Assembly: GCA_049965515.1 (NCBI GenBank) | Contig: JBMFWG010000008.1 | Location: forward strand, 1 to 51,260 | Length of the DNA stretch: 51,260 nt | Direction of reading: 5' to 3' | From: UBA4572 sp049965515 | GTDB taxonomy: Bacteria; Nitrospirota; Leptospirillia; Leptospirillales; Leptospirillaceae | Shown: one piece after another, positions 33,242-42,525 of the stretch | Position numbering within the stretch: the first letter of the stretch is position 1 | How the letters are laid out: each line of letters begins with the position of its first letter | Made by a program: the position numbers and the translations under genes | Notes under the pieces: generated by a model | What the model saw: only the letters and a program-made list of their open reading frames with translations | Told to the model about the DNA's origin: nothing | Databases searched by the model: none

Positions 33242-34351
33242 TTAGGGAGCGACCTGACTGCTCTCGAGGACCTTCGCCTGAACATGGTCGCCGTCCTTGA
33301 GGTGCTCCTGGCCCGCCACGACCACGGTCTCTCCGGCGGAGAGACCGGAGACAACTTCGGCATTTTTCTTGCCAAGAATTCCTGTGGTGATCTCATGCTT
33401 CTTGACGACTGACCCCGGCTCCAGGGTATAGACCCAGGACTTGCCCTGTCGGGAGAGAATGGCAATCTTGGGGACAAGGATAACGTTCTTGTGCGTCACA
33501 AGGTTCAGCGTGGCCTTGGCAAACATCCCGGGTTTGAGGCGACCGTCGGGATTGTCCATGTCGATCTCGACCGCCAGAGTCCGGGTGGCCGTATCGAGGG
33601 CCGGATTCATGCGAGTGATCTTTCCCGGAAACACTTCTCCGGGATAGGCATCGGCCCGTACCTGAACCGGGAGTCCCAGGTGAAGGTAGCGGATATCGCG
33701 TTCGGGGACATTCACCACGATCTTGACGATATGGGTGTCGACGACGGTAAAAAGAGGGGTAGAGCCGGACGAAAGAGCGGCAGTCGTCGCAGGAATGGTG
33801 GCGCCCGGATCCACCATGCGGTTATAGATGGTCCCGCTGAAGGGGGCCACGATGTCGGCATAGGAGAGCATTTTCCGGGAGTAGTCCACCGTTGCCTGGG
33901 CCTGTCGGCATTGGGAGTTGGCCAGATCGTAGGCATCCTTGGACACAAGGTTCTTGGCGAGAAGAGCCTTGTAACGCTTGGCATTGAGGCAGACATAATC
34001 CCGGTTGGCCTGGGCCTGGTGGTATTGGGCCTTCAAGGTCGTGTCGTTGATGTGGGCAAGAAGCTGCCCTTTCTTCACATGGTATCCCCGGCGCACGGTG
34101 ATCTTGTCGAGGTAACCGCTTACCTGGGCGTAAATGGCCGCCTGGTTGATCGCCTGAATATCGGCGGTGAGGGTAATGACCAGAGAAATGTCATGGGTCT
34201 GAACAGGAATAACCCCCACCACCTCCGGGGCAGAAACCTTGCCTCGGGCCCGGGGAGAGCCCGAAGGCTTGTGGACAAATCGCGCCACGGCCACGGCCAG
34301 GATGACGGCGACGACCAGAAAGACAGTCAGACGGATCCCTCGACGATTCAC
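33242..34351 (-). CDS. RND efflux periplasmic adaptor (membrane fusion protein)
   Basis: 369 residues with one N-terminal helix (IRLTVFLVVAVILAVAVARFV), no lipobox, and the adaptor layout. The layout is a biotinyl-lipoyl-like half motif (AQVSGYLDKITVRRGYHVKKGQLLAHIND), a helical hairpin, and DIVAPFSGTIYNRMVDPGATI. The beta-barrel part GLPVQVRADAYPGEVFPGKITRMNPALDTATRTLAVEIDMDN follows, and then the membrane-proximal domain. It joins the pump to the TolC-type channel. The start overlaps the TolC stop (ATGA at 34348-34351), and the pump gene follows after 27 bases. Confidence 0.94.
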   Translation of the reverse strand: MNRRGIRLTVFLVVAVILAVAVARFVHKPSGSPRARGKVSAPEVVGVIPVQTHDISLVITLTADIQAINQAAIYAQVSGYLDKITVRRGYHVKKGQLLAHINDTTLKAQYHQAQANRDYVCLNAKRYKALLAKNLVSKDAYDLANSQCRQAQATVDYSRKMLSYADIVAPFSGTIYNRMVDPGATIPATTAALSSGSTPLFTVVDTHIVKIVVNVPERDIRYLHLGLPVQVRADAYPGEVFPGKITRMNPALDTATRTLAVEIDMDNPDGRLKPGMFAKATLNLVTHKNVILVPKIAILSRQGKSWVYTLEPGSVVKKHEITTGILGKKNAEVVSGLSAGETVVVAGQEHLKDGDHVQAKVLESSQVAP

Positions 34352-35826
34352 TTTACTCTCTCCTCATTCATGCTCTTTCGACTCCGGGCCTGGGACAGAG
34401 GATCCAGACCGACATCCTTGATCAGGGCGGCCCGGGCGATCTTGTAGCCGTACACAGCCTGAACCACCTGGGCCCGGGCCGCCGCCAGGTCAGCCTCGGC
34501 CTGGGTCAGGGCCACGGCACTCCCGACACCGACCTGATACTGTCCGGCTGCCAGACGAAGGCTTTCCTTGGCCTGGGCCAAAAGATCCTGGGTGGTCTTG
34601 ACCCGCTGCATCGCCGTCTGCAGATTGGCAATGTCCTGACGAATCGCCGACACGATCCCCACCCGAACATTCTCTTCCGCATCACGGGCGGCCAAAGTCG
34701 TCTTCTGGGCCTGCCGCTCCTGATGGATCGTCAGAAATCCCGAAAAGATCGGGACCGAGATCGTGGCCCCGACGGACCAGTTATAAGTCAGGGGAAAAAA
34801 CATGCTGGCGTAGGTATAACCACCGGTCATTCCGATGGAAGGCATGAAGGTGCTTTCATAGTATCGTTCGTTCTGAAGGTCAGCCAGCTTCTGGTTCACC
34901 GCGGAGGAGAGGTCCGGGCGATTTTCAAGGGCCATATGGATCAGCTTCGTGCCGTCGGCATCGAAGGGAACAAAGGTCAGGTCGGTGTCGACACTGTAAG
35001 AGACATTCGTTTCGATTCCCATGGCATTGTTCAGGGCCACCCGGGCGGTCGTCACATTGTTTTCTGCGGTGATGAGATTGAGCTTGGCGTTGGAGAGGTT
35101 GACCCGGGCATTCAACACGTCGAACTTTGCGGCCATCCCGATCTGGAACTCCGCCTCGGCCACCTGAAGCTGGGCCTTGTAGTCGTCCACCGTTTTTTTG
35201 GCAGCATCGACGAGAAGAATATTTTGTGCCAGGGTATCGTAGGCTGATTCCACACCATAGAGGAGGTTGTAAAGGGTCCACTGGGCCTGGTCGAGAGAGG
35301 ATTTGTAGGCATACTTGGCCTGGCGGAGCTGGGTGATCCTCTGGCCAAAGGTGAAGACGGTCTCGCTCAGGTTGAATGAGGCCTGGTAAAAGTCATACCC
35401 CTGGTTGCTGTTCGGGACAAGAAAGGAAAGAAAGGAGGCCGGGATTCCCGGAGAAATAACGAAGTTCCCCGTTTCATAGTTGTATCCTGCCCCGGCAGAA
35501 AGATGGGGAAGATAATTTGAAAAGGCCTCTCCGATGATTTCCTTGTTGGCCTGGGCCGTATGGATGGCCTGCTTGTATTGGGGATGGCGTTCGATCGTGA
35601 TCTCCATGGCCTGGAGCAGGGAGAGGTGGTGAGGAATCGTCAGCGGTGACTCTTTGGCCGGAGCCAGGATCGGTGTGGTCGATGAAACATCGGCCGCGGG
35701 AGACGGGGCCACCTGGCCCAAAAGCATCGCCGCTGCCAAAAGAATCCCGACGGAAAGATTCCGTCCCCCCGGGACGCCTAAGCCCGGAATGCCTAAGAAT
35801 GACCTCGATATTGTCCCGATCTTCAT
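34348..35826 (-). CDS. TolC-family outer-membrane efflux protein (cluster 2)
   Basis: About 492 residues with a signal peptide (LSVGILLAAAMLLGQVAPSPAAD). The two repeat halves are seen in SNYLPHLSAGAGYNYETGNF, AKFDVLNARVNLSNAKLNLI, YNWSVGATISVPIFSGF and AAGQYQVGVGSAVALTQAEADLAAARAQVVQ. It supplies the outer-membrane channel of the RND system encoded downstream. Start was set at ATG 35826, with AGGGA eight bases before. ATG 35835 and TTG 35844 are alternatives. A paralogue of the cluster 1 channel at 27462-28868. Confidence 0.91.
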   Translation of the reverse strand: MKIGTISRSFLGIPGLGVPGGRNLSVGILLAAAMLLGQVAPSPAADVSSTTPILAPAKESPLTIPHHLSLLQAMEITIERHPQYKQAIHTAQANKEIIGEAFSNYLPHLSAGAGYNYETGNFVISPGIPASFLSFLVPNSNQGYDFYQASFNLSETVFTFGQRITQLRQAKYAYKSSLDQAQWTLYNLLYGVESAYDTLAQNILLVDAAKKTVDDYKAQLQVAEAEFQIGMAAKFDVLNARVNLSNAKLNLITAENNVTTARVALNNAMGIETNVSYSVDTDLTFVPFDADGTKLIHMALENRPDLSSAVNQKLADLQNERYYESTFMPSIGMTGGYTYASMFFPLTYNWSVGATISVPIFSGFLTIHQERQAQKTTLAARDAEENVRVGIVSAIRQDIANLQTAMQRVKTTQDLLAQAKESLRLAAGQYQVGVGSAVALTQAEADLAAARAQVVQAVYGYKIARAALIKDVGLDPLSQARSRKSMNEERVK

Positions 35827-35847
35827 GCGCGTCATCCCTGCCAACTG

Positions 35848-36642
35848 TCAGAAATAGAAGGTAGTCCCGGCCAGGACCGGAACGACGTTGATGATCTGGG
35901 GGCCCAGGAATAGCCATTGGGAGCGTATCTCCCCAAAAAAGGCCATGGGAACCGCCCGGGGTCGAGCTTCAATCCCAAATCCCACGTCTTCCATGAGTCC
36001 GTTCGTATGGAGGCTTGCGGGGCCATCATTGCTGACGCTTGTAAAGACACCTCCAGAATCTCCCCGAATATAGGGAAACCAGGGCTGATAGCGGATCAGA
36101 CCCGGAAACCACCGGGTCAGCTCCAGCTGGACTCCCAGATAGACCGGAACATAATTAATCGAGGGACCGGAGACATGGGAAGAGTTGCCAAAGTCCGACA
36201 ATGGCGGAGAAACATGGGGAGAGCCGAACCCGAATCCGGCGCCTCCCAGGATGCGAATCCCCCGAGCGATCCCGTAGGAGATTTCACCCAGGGCCCCGAT
36301 GCTGTTTTGATATAGGGTAACAGGCGCGGGTGTCTGCAGGATGTCGTAAGTGAACATCACCGACAGGCCAAATTTTCCGGTCTGTGAGGCATAAGGCTCG
36401 ATCGGGTCGTCGTCTTGGGTCGTCCCGGAGGGATTGGCAGAGCCATTGACGGACGAGGTGGACGAGGCCGCCCAGGACTTCGCAGGAAAAAGAAGAAAGA
36501 CAAGGAAAAGGGACAGGACAGGGGCAAGGAGAAGGAGAATCCCGGGAGCCGGCCGCCTTTTCCGAAAGACAGAAAACGCGGACAATCTCCTGAGCCCGAG
36601 GGAGAGTGATGGACAAGGATTTTCAGGGGAGGATATCTTCAC
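35848..36642 (-). CDS. Predicted outer-membrane beta-barrel protein, efflux-cluster paralogue B
   Basis: 264 residues starting with GTG, with a long N-terminal signal region (GILLLLAPVLSLFLVFLLFPAKSWA) and strand-rich sequence ending in Phe (AGTTFYF), which suggests an outer-membrane barrel. It is the first gene of the efflux operon and lies 21 bases before the TolC start. It is a paralogue of the protein at 26698-27465, which also accompanies a TolC gene, although the gene order is reversed there. No known family name. A function in channel assembly, sealing or sensing is conceivable. Confidence 0.68.
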   Translation of the reverse strand: MKISSPENPCPSLSLGLRRLSAFSVFRKRRPAPGILLLLAPVLSLFLVFLLFPAKSWAASSTSSVNGSANPSGTTQDDDPIEPYASQTGKFGLSVMFTYDILQTPAPVTLYQNSIGALGEISYGIARGIRILGGAGFGFGSPHVSPPLSDFGNSSHVSGPSINYVPVYLGVQLELTRWFPGLIRYQPWFPYIRGDSGGVFTSVSNDGPASLHTNGLMEDVGFGIEARPRAVPMAFFGEIRSQWLFLGPQIINVVPVLAGTTFYF

Positions 36643-37336
36643 GAATCGGTTCGTTTCTCCAGGAAAGAGCTCAAACTGAACCTCGGGGAATTCTTCCAGG
36701 AACCTTGAGCCGCTCGTTGGTCGTGAGAGGCGTTTATCATCAGGGTATTCGTTACGAAGACCATTAATTGACTGATCAGTTAATTAATGGTCACACTTTC
36801 TGAATCTACCACCCTCGCGTCTTTCTCGTCAATCGGCATCGGGAAAGAGCCGAGGGAATCCTTTGCGACGCCTCTTGCGAGAATCATCCTGGGATTTCCC
36901 CAGGGGTGAAAGCTCGATCATGGGGGGATCGATGCGATCCAGACCCCTCGCCTGAGACGAGAAGATTGCAAGGAATTGATTGTCACCGTGCGAAGACAAA
37001 AAATCTTCCTTGGACTCAAAACAGGAGCGATTTCCGGCTCCCTGTTAAGACCGGGCGCTTGGCCTCATTAAAAAATCTTCTCGAAATCCGGCCTAAGGGA
37101 GATGGAATCATTTCCACACGGAATTCAGGGAAGAGGCTGACGATTGCGTTTGTAGGCTCTCCATTGTAATATCAAGAGGCTCCATTCAACAGGCGCCAGT
37201 TTTGAAAAAACAACAGAATCTATCTGCCCAGCACCCGAGACGATTCACCTTGGACTCTCATCACGCCTGAATGCAACGATTCCCTGAACCCGCCTTCAGC
37301 GACAAGTGCCCCATATTATTAACGCCAGGACTCCCG
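36643..37336. other. Divergent intergenic region between the efflux operon and purQLF
   Basis: 694 bases with no gene that I can support. An 87-codon open frame at 36906-37169 has no recognisable domain and biased composition, and looks spurious. The region contains the palindromic operator at 36759-36792, the leader of the efflux operon to the left and that of purQ to the right. I see no purine riboswitch-like structure with confidence. Confidence 0.55.
36759..36792. promoter_or_regulatory. 34-base near-perfect palindrome, TetR-type operator candidate
   Basis: The two 17-base halves, centred on TGATCA (36773-36778), match except for one pair (G36770 against T36781). The core ACTGATCAGT with TTGACT/AGTTAA flanks is like sites bound by TetR-family repressors. 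It lies 117 bases before the GTG of the OMP-TolC-adaptor-RND operon and is the obvious control site for it. No TetR-family gene is in the window, so the regulator would be encoded elsewhere. Binding is inferred, not shown. Confidence 0.65.
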
Positions 37337-38065
37337 ATGCCAGACAACTTCCACATCGGAATCATCCGATTCCCTGGAACCAATTGCGATCATGACACCT
37401 GGGAGGCCGTCTCCCTGGTGCCGGGGCTTGAGCCACATTGGGTCGGCCATCGGGACCGGACGCTCGACGGCCTGGACGCCCTCATTCTCCCGGGAGGCTT
37501 TTCCTACGGGGACTATCTCAGGACCGGCATCATTGCAGCCCGCGCTCCCGTCATGGAGGCCGTGGGGACCTTCGCCGAAAAAGGTTTCCCTGTTCTCGGT
37601 ATCTGTAACGGCTTTCAGATCCTGGCCGAAGCAGGTCTTCTCCCCGGAACCCTCCTCCCGAATTCAGGACAGACATTCCTCTGCCGGGAGGACGGGCTCT
37701 CCATGGAACACACGCGGACGCCGTTCACCCTTCTTTTCTCCCCCGGAGCCCGGATCCGGCTTCCGATCGCCCATCAGGAAGGACGGTTCTACGCCGATCC
37801 CGACCTTCTTCTGGAACTCGAGAGCAACGGGCAGATTCTCTGTCGATACCTGGACAATCCTAACGGCTCCCTTCGGAACATCGCCGGCATCACCAATGCC
37901 GCCGGCAACGTGGCAGGACTCATGCCCCATCCGGAAAGGCGCATGACGGGAGAGGGTCCATCGGCCCATGGCCGACTCTTCTTCCAGTCCCTTGCAATCT
38001 GGCTCTCCGGGGAGCGGGAATCCTCTCCCCTCACCCTTTCCTCTTCATCTATGGACAGATCCTGA
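37337..38065 (+). CDS. purQ: Phosphoribosylformylglycinamidine synthase, glutaminase subunit
   Basis: Supplies ammonia from glutamine to PurL for FGAM formation in purine synthesis. IIRFPGTNCDHDTWEAV, LILPGGFSYGDYLRTG, the nucleophile motif VLGICNGFQILAEAGLLPG and the catalytic MPHPERR are present. 242 residues from ATG 37337 (AGGA six bases upstream). The longer reading from 37271 adds 22 unrelated residues. The stop shares one base with the purL start (TGATGG at 38063-38068). The small PurS subunit that normally completes this type of complex is not adjacent. Confidence 0.95.
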   Translation: MPDNFHIGIIRFPGTNCDHDTWEAVSLVPGLEPHWVGHRDRTLDGLDALILPGGFSYGDYLRTGIIAARAPVMEAVGTFAEKGFPVLGICNGFQILAEAGLLPGTLLPNSGQTFLCREDGLSMEHTRTPFTLLFSPGARIRLPIAHQEGRFYADPDLLLELESNGQILCRYLDNPNGSLRNIAGITNAAGNVAGLMPHPERRMTGEGPSAHGRLFFQSLAIWLSGERESSPLTLSSSSMDRS

Positions 38066-40290
38066 TGGCTGACATTCCCGCATCCCGGTTCCGCATTCCC
38101 CCTCAGGAGATGGAACGGATCGTCTCCCTTCTCGGACGACTCCCCAATATCACGGAAGAGGCAGTCTTCTCCGCCCTCTGGAGCGAACACTGCAGCTACA
38201 AGTCCAGCCGAATCCATCTCCGGAAGTTCTCTTCGAAAGGCCCCCGGGTCCTGATGGGCCCCGGAGAAAATGCCGGAGTCGTCCGGGTGACCAGCCGCCT
38301 TGGCATCGCCTTCAAGATGGAGAGCCACAACCACCCGAGCTATATCGAACCCTTTCAAGGGGCCGCCACGGGAGTCGGCGGGATCCTTCGGGATATCTTT
38401 GCCATGGGAGCCCGGCCCATCGCCCTGACCAACAGCCTGGTCATGGGATCCTTGCGGCAGCCTCGACAGATGACCCTTTTCCGGAGAGTCGTCGCCGGAA
38501 TCGGCGCCTATGGCAACTCGATCGGCATTCCCACCGTGGGGGGAGAGATCTGGTTCGACGAGCGCTATGCGAAGAACATTCTGGTCAATGCCTTCGCCGT
38601 GGGCGTCGTTCCCGACGACGCCATCATGAGCGCCATTCCGCCGGACAAACCTCTTCTGGCCGTCTATCTGGGGAACAAGACCGGGCGGGATGGAGTCTCG
38701 GGGGCTGCCATGGCCTCACGAAGCTTCTCCGGAGAAGAGGCCGATCTCCGGCCCCAGGTTCAGGTAGCCGACCCGTTCGTGGGCAAGAAGGTTATGGAGA
38801 CCACCCTTTCCATTATCCGCCAGGGGCTGGCCGGAGCCATCCAGGACATGGGAGCGGCCGGCCTTACGAGCTCTTCCGTCGAAATGGCCGACAAGGCAGG
38901 AAAGGGAATCGAAATCGATGTCCTGAAGGTCCCCCTCCGGGATCCGTCGATGGAGCCCTGGGAAATCCTCCTCTCGGAGTCCCAGGAACGGATGCTGCTT
39001 CTGGTGGAAGAAAAGAATGTGGCAGCGATCATAGCTCTTGCCCATGAAAGCCAGGTGGCCGCTGCCGTCATTGGGCAGATGATTCCCGAGCCGGTCTTCC
39101 GCATCCGGAAAGGGGAGTCCGTTTACGGAGAGGTCCCGGTGGCCTCCCTGACCAGGGACGCCCCCCTCTATGACCGTCCACAAAAATCCCGGACACGGCA
39201 GGGGTCCCCCTCCACTCACCCCCACCCCTCCGCCTCCGGACGCCATTCAATTTCGGATCTTTTCGTCCGGCTCCTTGAACATCCCAACGGAGGTTCGGCC
39301 GACTGGATCTACCGTCAATTCGACCACGAAGTGGGAACCCGGACCCTTTTGGGGCCAGGGCACGACGTGGCCATTGTCGATCTCAAGGACGAAGATCGGG
39401 CCATAGCCATTGCTCTGGCGGGATTCTCCCCGCCGGTCTCGCGCAATCCGGAGCGGGGAGGTGCCTTGCTGGTGGCCAAGACCGTCACCGATCTGGCGGC
39501 AGTCGGAGCCTGGCCCGTCGGTCTGACCGACTGTCTCAACTTCGGCAATCCCGAACGCCCCGAGACGATGAATGACTTTGTCCAGGTCGTGACCGGGATC
39601 GCCGGGGCCGCCCGCAGGCTGGATATTCCTGTCGTTTCGGGCAATGTCAGCTTCTATAATGAAACCGACGGGATCTCGATTCCCCCGACCCCCATCCTGG
39701 CAACCTGTGGGGTGCTGGCCTCTCCCCGAACTGCCCCTCCGGGATCGGTCAAGGAAGAAGGCCTCCACCTGGCCCTGGCCGGATCGGTCTCCGACCTTTC
39801 TCTGGGAGGATCGATGCTGGACTGGCTGCTCCCCGAGCTCGAAGAGGAAGCCGTTCCCGAAGTTGACTGGGAGACGCTCAACCGCCTGCAGCCCTTTGTC
39901 TCAGCTCTCGTGGCGGGTCGTCGCCTTAAGGGGAGCCGGGCCGTCGGTCGGGGGGGTCTTCTCCGGACGCTCGTTTCCCTGGTGGCCCCCCATCACGACA
40001 TGGGAGTCTACCTGCGACTCCCCGCTCTTCTGAACCCCTTGGGGACCTTTTTCTCGGAAGCCCCCGGACGGATCGTCCTGGCCTATTCCCCGGAGGAAGA
40101 AAAGACGGTCAGGGAAGTGGCGCGGGAGTTCGGCATCCCTCTTCTCCTTTTGGGGCAGACCGCCCTTCACCGTTTCTCCGTCCACTATCGGGACTGGGAG
40201 AAGAAGGAGAAGGATATCCGCCTCCCTCTCTCCGTCATTGTCCAAAAATATCTAACGGCCCTGACCGGCCAGATGGAGACACTCCCCTGA
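38065..40290 (+). CDS. purL: Phosphoribosylformylglycinamidine synthase, large subunit (small type)
   Basis: ATP-dependent FGAM synthase, 741 residues, the short PurL type that works with separate PurQ and PurS. Markers are EEAVFSALWSEHCSYKSSRIHL, KMESHNHPSYIEPFQGAATGVGGILRDIFAMGARPIAL, IQDMGAAGLTSSSVEMA, LSESQERMLLLVE and the second-half TDCLNFGNPERPETM and VSGNVSFYNET. It is linked by one-base TGATG overlaps to purQ and purF. A proline-rich linker near residues 380-392 (QGSPSTHPHPSAS) separates the two halves. Confidence 0.97.
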   Translation: MADIPASRFRIPPQEMERIVSLLGRLPNITEEAVFSALWSEHCSYKSSRIHLRKFSSKGPRVLMGPGENAGVVRVTSRLGIAFKMESHNHPSYIEPFQGAATGVGGILRDIFAMGARPIALTNSLVMGSLRQPRQMTLFRRVVAGIGAYGNSIGIPTVGGEIWFDERYAKNILVNAFAVGVVPDDAIMSAIPPDKPLLAVYLGNKTGRDGVSGAAMASRSFSGEEADLRPQVQVADPFVGKKVMETTLSIIRQGLAGAIQDMGAAGLTSSSVEMADKAGKGIEIDVLKVPLRDPSMEPWEILLSESQERMLLLVEEKNVAAIIALAHESQVAAAVIGQMIPEPVFRIRKGESVYGEVPVASLTRDAPLYDRPQKSRTRQGSPSTHPHPSASGRHSISDLFVRLLEHPNGGSADWIYRQFDHEVGTRTLLGPGHDVAIVDLKDEDRAIAIALAGFSPPVSRNPERGGALLVAKTVTDLAAVGAWPVGLTDCLNFGNPERPETMNDFVQVVTGIAGAARRLDIPVVSGNVSFYNETDGISIPPTPILATCGVLASPRTAPPGSVKEEGLHLALAGSVSDLSLGGSMLDWLLPELEEEAVPEVDWETLNRLQPFVSALVAGRRLKGSRAVGRGGLLRTLVSLVAPHHDMGVYLRLPALLNPLGTFFSEAPGRIVLAYSPEEEKTVREVAREFGIPLLLLGQTALHRFSVHYRDWEKKEKDIRLPLSVIVQKYLTALTGQMETLP

Positions 40291-41819
40291 TGGACCCCCT
40301 CCCCTCTTCCTCGGGACTTCCCTTCGACACACTCAAAGAAAAGTGTGCGGTCTTTGGAATTTACAACCATCCGGAAGCCGCGAACCTCACCTATCTCGGA
40401 CTCTACGCCCTTCAGCACCGGGGACAGGAGGGGGCGGGCATCGCCTCCATGGACGATGGCCGGTTGATCATCCGAAAGGGAGAGGGCCTGGTCTCGGAGG
40501 TCTTTGACGAGACGGTTCTGGGAGACCTCCGGGGAAGCAAGGCGATCGGCCACAACCGCTATTCCACCGCCGGATCGGACTCCCAGAGGAATCTCCAGCC
40601 CTTGACCGCCACCATCAGCGATATTCCAATGGCTCTTGTCCACAATGGAAACCTCACCAATGCTCCGGACCTGAGAAAGATCCTCGAGGATGAGGGGGCG
40701 CTCTTTACCACCGACGTGGACACCGAGGTTCTTGTACACATGATCGCCCGAAGCCGGGGCGTCGACATGGTCTCCCGAATGGAATCGGCGCTGGCGACCG
40801 TCAAAGGCTCCTACTCCCTCCTGACCCTTCTTCCCAACGCCCTCATCGGCATCCGGGATCCCCATGGTTTTCGCCCGCTTTCCATCGGGAAGATCGGCCA
40901 ATCCTATGTTCTGGCCTCGGAGTCCTGCGCCTTCGACCTGATCGGCGCAACCTACGTCCGGGATGTCGAGCCCGGCGAAATGGTCGTCATCACCGATGCC
41001 GGCATCGAGCACTTCCGGCTCTTTCCCAAGATTACGGAAGCCGCCTGCATCTTCGAGCTCATTTACTTTGCGCGGCCCGACAGCCGGGTCTTCGGGATCC
41101 CCGTCTACCAGGCACGAAAACGCCTCGGAAGAAGACTGGCCGCCGACTCGCCGGTCGAGGCGGACATTGTCGTTCCCGTTCCCGACTCGGGGCTGGCCCC
41201 GGCCCTGGGCTACGCCGAGGAGTCCGGGATCCCCCTCGACATGGGGCTGGTGAGAAACCATTACGTCGGACGCACCTTCATCGAACCCCAGCAGTCGATC
41301 CGCCATTTTGGCGTCAAGATCAAGCTGAATGCAGTTCCCGGCCTTCTCGCCGGAAAGCGGGTCGTGGTGATTGACGACTCCATCGTCCGGGGGACGACCA
41401 GCCGCAAAATCGTGTCCATGATCCGGGAGGCCGGCGCCCGGGAGGTTCACATGCGGATCACCTCGGCCCCTATCAACTTTCCATGCTTTTACGGCATCGA
41501 TACCCCCAACCGAGGCGAGCTCATCGCCTCAAGCCACACCCTTGAGGAAATCAGACGCTATCTGAAGGCCGACTCCCTGGCCTACCTCTCCGTTGAGGCC
41601 ATGGAGGAAGAAGTCCGCTGCAGCCAGACATTTCTGGAAGGGGAAAGCCCCACGCCGGGACACTATTGCAAGGCCTGCTTCAATGGAAACTATCCGATCC
41701 CCTTCACCCAGGAGGAGAGGGTCCAGCACGGCCTCTTTGACAGACAGGGGCCATCGGCCCCCTCTCCGGGAGAGACCCCCGAAGGAACTCTCGATGATCC
41801 TCTCCTCCGATCCCGGTGA
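40290..41819 (+). CDS. purF: Amidophosphoribosyltransferase
   Basis: First committed step of purine synthesis, making phosphoribosylamine from PRPP and glutamine. Eighteen residues before Cys19 (EKCAVFGIYN) would be a cleaved propeptide, leaving Cys as N-terminal nucleophile. The glutaminase part shows YLGLYALQHRGQEGAGIAS, and the PRPP motif is VVVIDDSIVRGTTSRKIV. Cys residues in EAACIFELIYFARPDS, FPCFYGIDTP and HYCKACFNG fit the [4Fe-4S] site of Bacillus-type PurF. 509 residues. Its start shares one base with the purL stop, and it overlaps the next gene by 26 bases. Confidence 0.96.
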   Translation: MDPLPSSSGLPFDTLKEKCAVFGIYNHPEAANLTYLGLYALQHRGQEGAGIASMDDGRLIIRKGEGLVSEVFDETVLGDLRGSKAIGHNRYSTAGSDSQRNLQPLTATISDIPMALVHNGNLTNAPDLRKILEDEGALFTTDVDTEVLVHMIARSRGVDMVSRMESALATVKGSYSLLTLLPNALIGIRDPHGFRPLSIGKIGQSYVLASESCAFDLIGATYVRDVEPGEMVVITDAGIEHFRLFPKITEAACIFELIYFARPDSRVFGIPVYQARKRLGRRLAADSPVEADIVVPVPDSGLAPALGYAEESGIPLDMGLVRNHYVGRTFIEPQQSIRHFGVKIKLNAVPGLLAGKRVVVIDDSIVRGTTSRKIVSMIREAGAREVHMRITSAPINFPCFYGIDTPNRGELIASSHTLEEIRRYLKADSLAYLSVEAMEEEVRCSQTFLEGESPTPGHYCKACFNGNYPIPFTQEERVQHGLFDRQGPSAPSPGETPEGTLDDPLLRSR

Positions 41820-42447
41820 ACGCCAGCGTCTTCCTCCCGTCGGCCACCCGCTGGCGGTTCTCGAGGAGACGGTCTCCCGCCTAAGGGATGCCCTTTACCC
41901 TCGCATCGAATGGTTTCGGGTCTGGTTTCGCCTGAGGAGGGTCTCGCGCCGCAGGGCCCACCTCTTCTCCCAGCTCGGGAAGCTGGCGGCCGCCTCCGGG
42001 GCCGAGACGACCTGGCCGAACACCTCCCTTCGGGATCCGCAGATGGACCGACTGATCGAGAAGATCTCACTCGAGGAGTCCCGGGAGACTCACCTCCGGG
42101 AGTGGCTCGAATATCTGGAGGACCGGGAGGTCTCCTCCACCCTCTCAAACCTCCAGGAGAGCCTGATCCGGAGAACGGTCACCCCCCGGATCCTTCTCAT
42201 CACCCGGGACTCCCCCTATACGGGGCGATCCATTGCCGACATCCGAAAAACGGCCGCCTCTGATGGAACGGTTCCTGTCACCGCGATGCGGGGAAGTCTT
42301 TCCGTCGAGCTGGGGCCTCACATTCCCCTTCTTCCCGGTGACCGCCTCCTGCTTCTCTCCGCCTGGCGAACCCTCCGCAATCTCCCGCCGTCCTCGGCCA
42401 TGCTCCGCATTGAAGGATCCGATACCCCCGACCCTCTTTCGGACTGA
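41794..42447 (+). CDS. Protein with C-terminal TrkA-C (RCK_C)-like domain
   Basis: 217 residues from ATG 41794, with GAAGGAA just upstream and a 26-base overlap with purF. Residues 1-130 are charged and helical (RVWFRLRRVSRRRAHLFSQLGKL). The last 75 resemble a TrkA-C ligand-binding fold: PRILLITRDSPYTGRSIADIRK, VPVTAMRGSLSVELG and LLPGDRLLLLSAWR. TrkA-C domains bind small ligands such as nucleotides and often regulate transport, but there is no membrane or NAD-binding part here. The link to purine synthesis is only positional. Confidence 0.6.
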   Translation: MILSSDPGERQRLPPVGHPLAVLEETVSRLRDALYPRIEWFRVWFRLRRVSRRRAHLFSQLGKLAAASGAETTWPNTSLRDPQMDRLIEKISLEESRETHLREWLEYLEDREVSSTLSNLQESLIRRTVTPRILLITRDSPYTGRSIADIRKTAASDGTVPVTAMRGSLSVELGPHIPLLPGDRLLLLSAWRTLRNLPPSSAMLRIEGSDTPDPLSD

Positions 42448-42525
42448 GATCCGGCCGGCAGGGTCTCCCTTGTGCCTGTCTCCTTCCGGTCAAACACCCG
42501 GGGAGGGCCGGTCCGAGGGGATCGT

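Noticed and set aside
33491..34447. 318-codon frame antisense to the adaptor gene
   Set aside because: Antisense shadow without recognisable motifs. The adaptor on the other strand is clear.
36906..37169. 87-codon frame upstream of purQ, considered as a possible purS
   Set aside because: No PurS features (no VxPKxGxLDPxG-like start), atypical composition, and no ribosome site.
40185..41450. Long open frame of 421 codons antisense to purF
   Set aside because: Shadow of codon bias in a GC-rich gene. The sense strand encodes an undoubted PurF.
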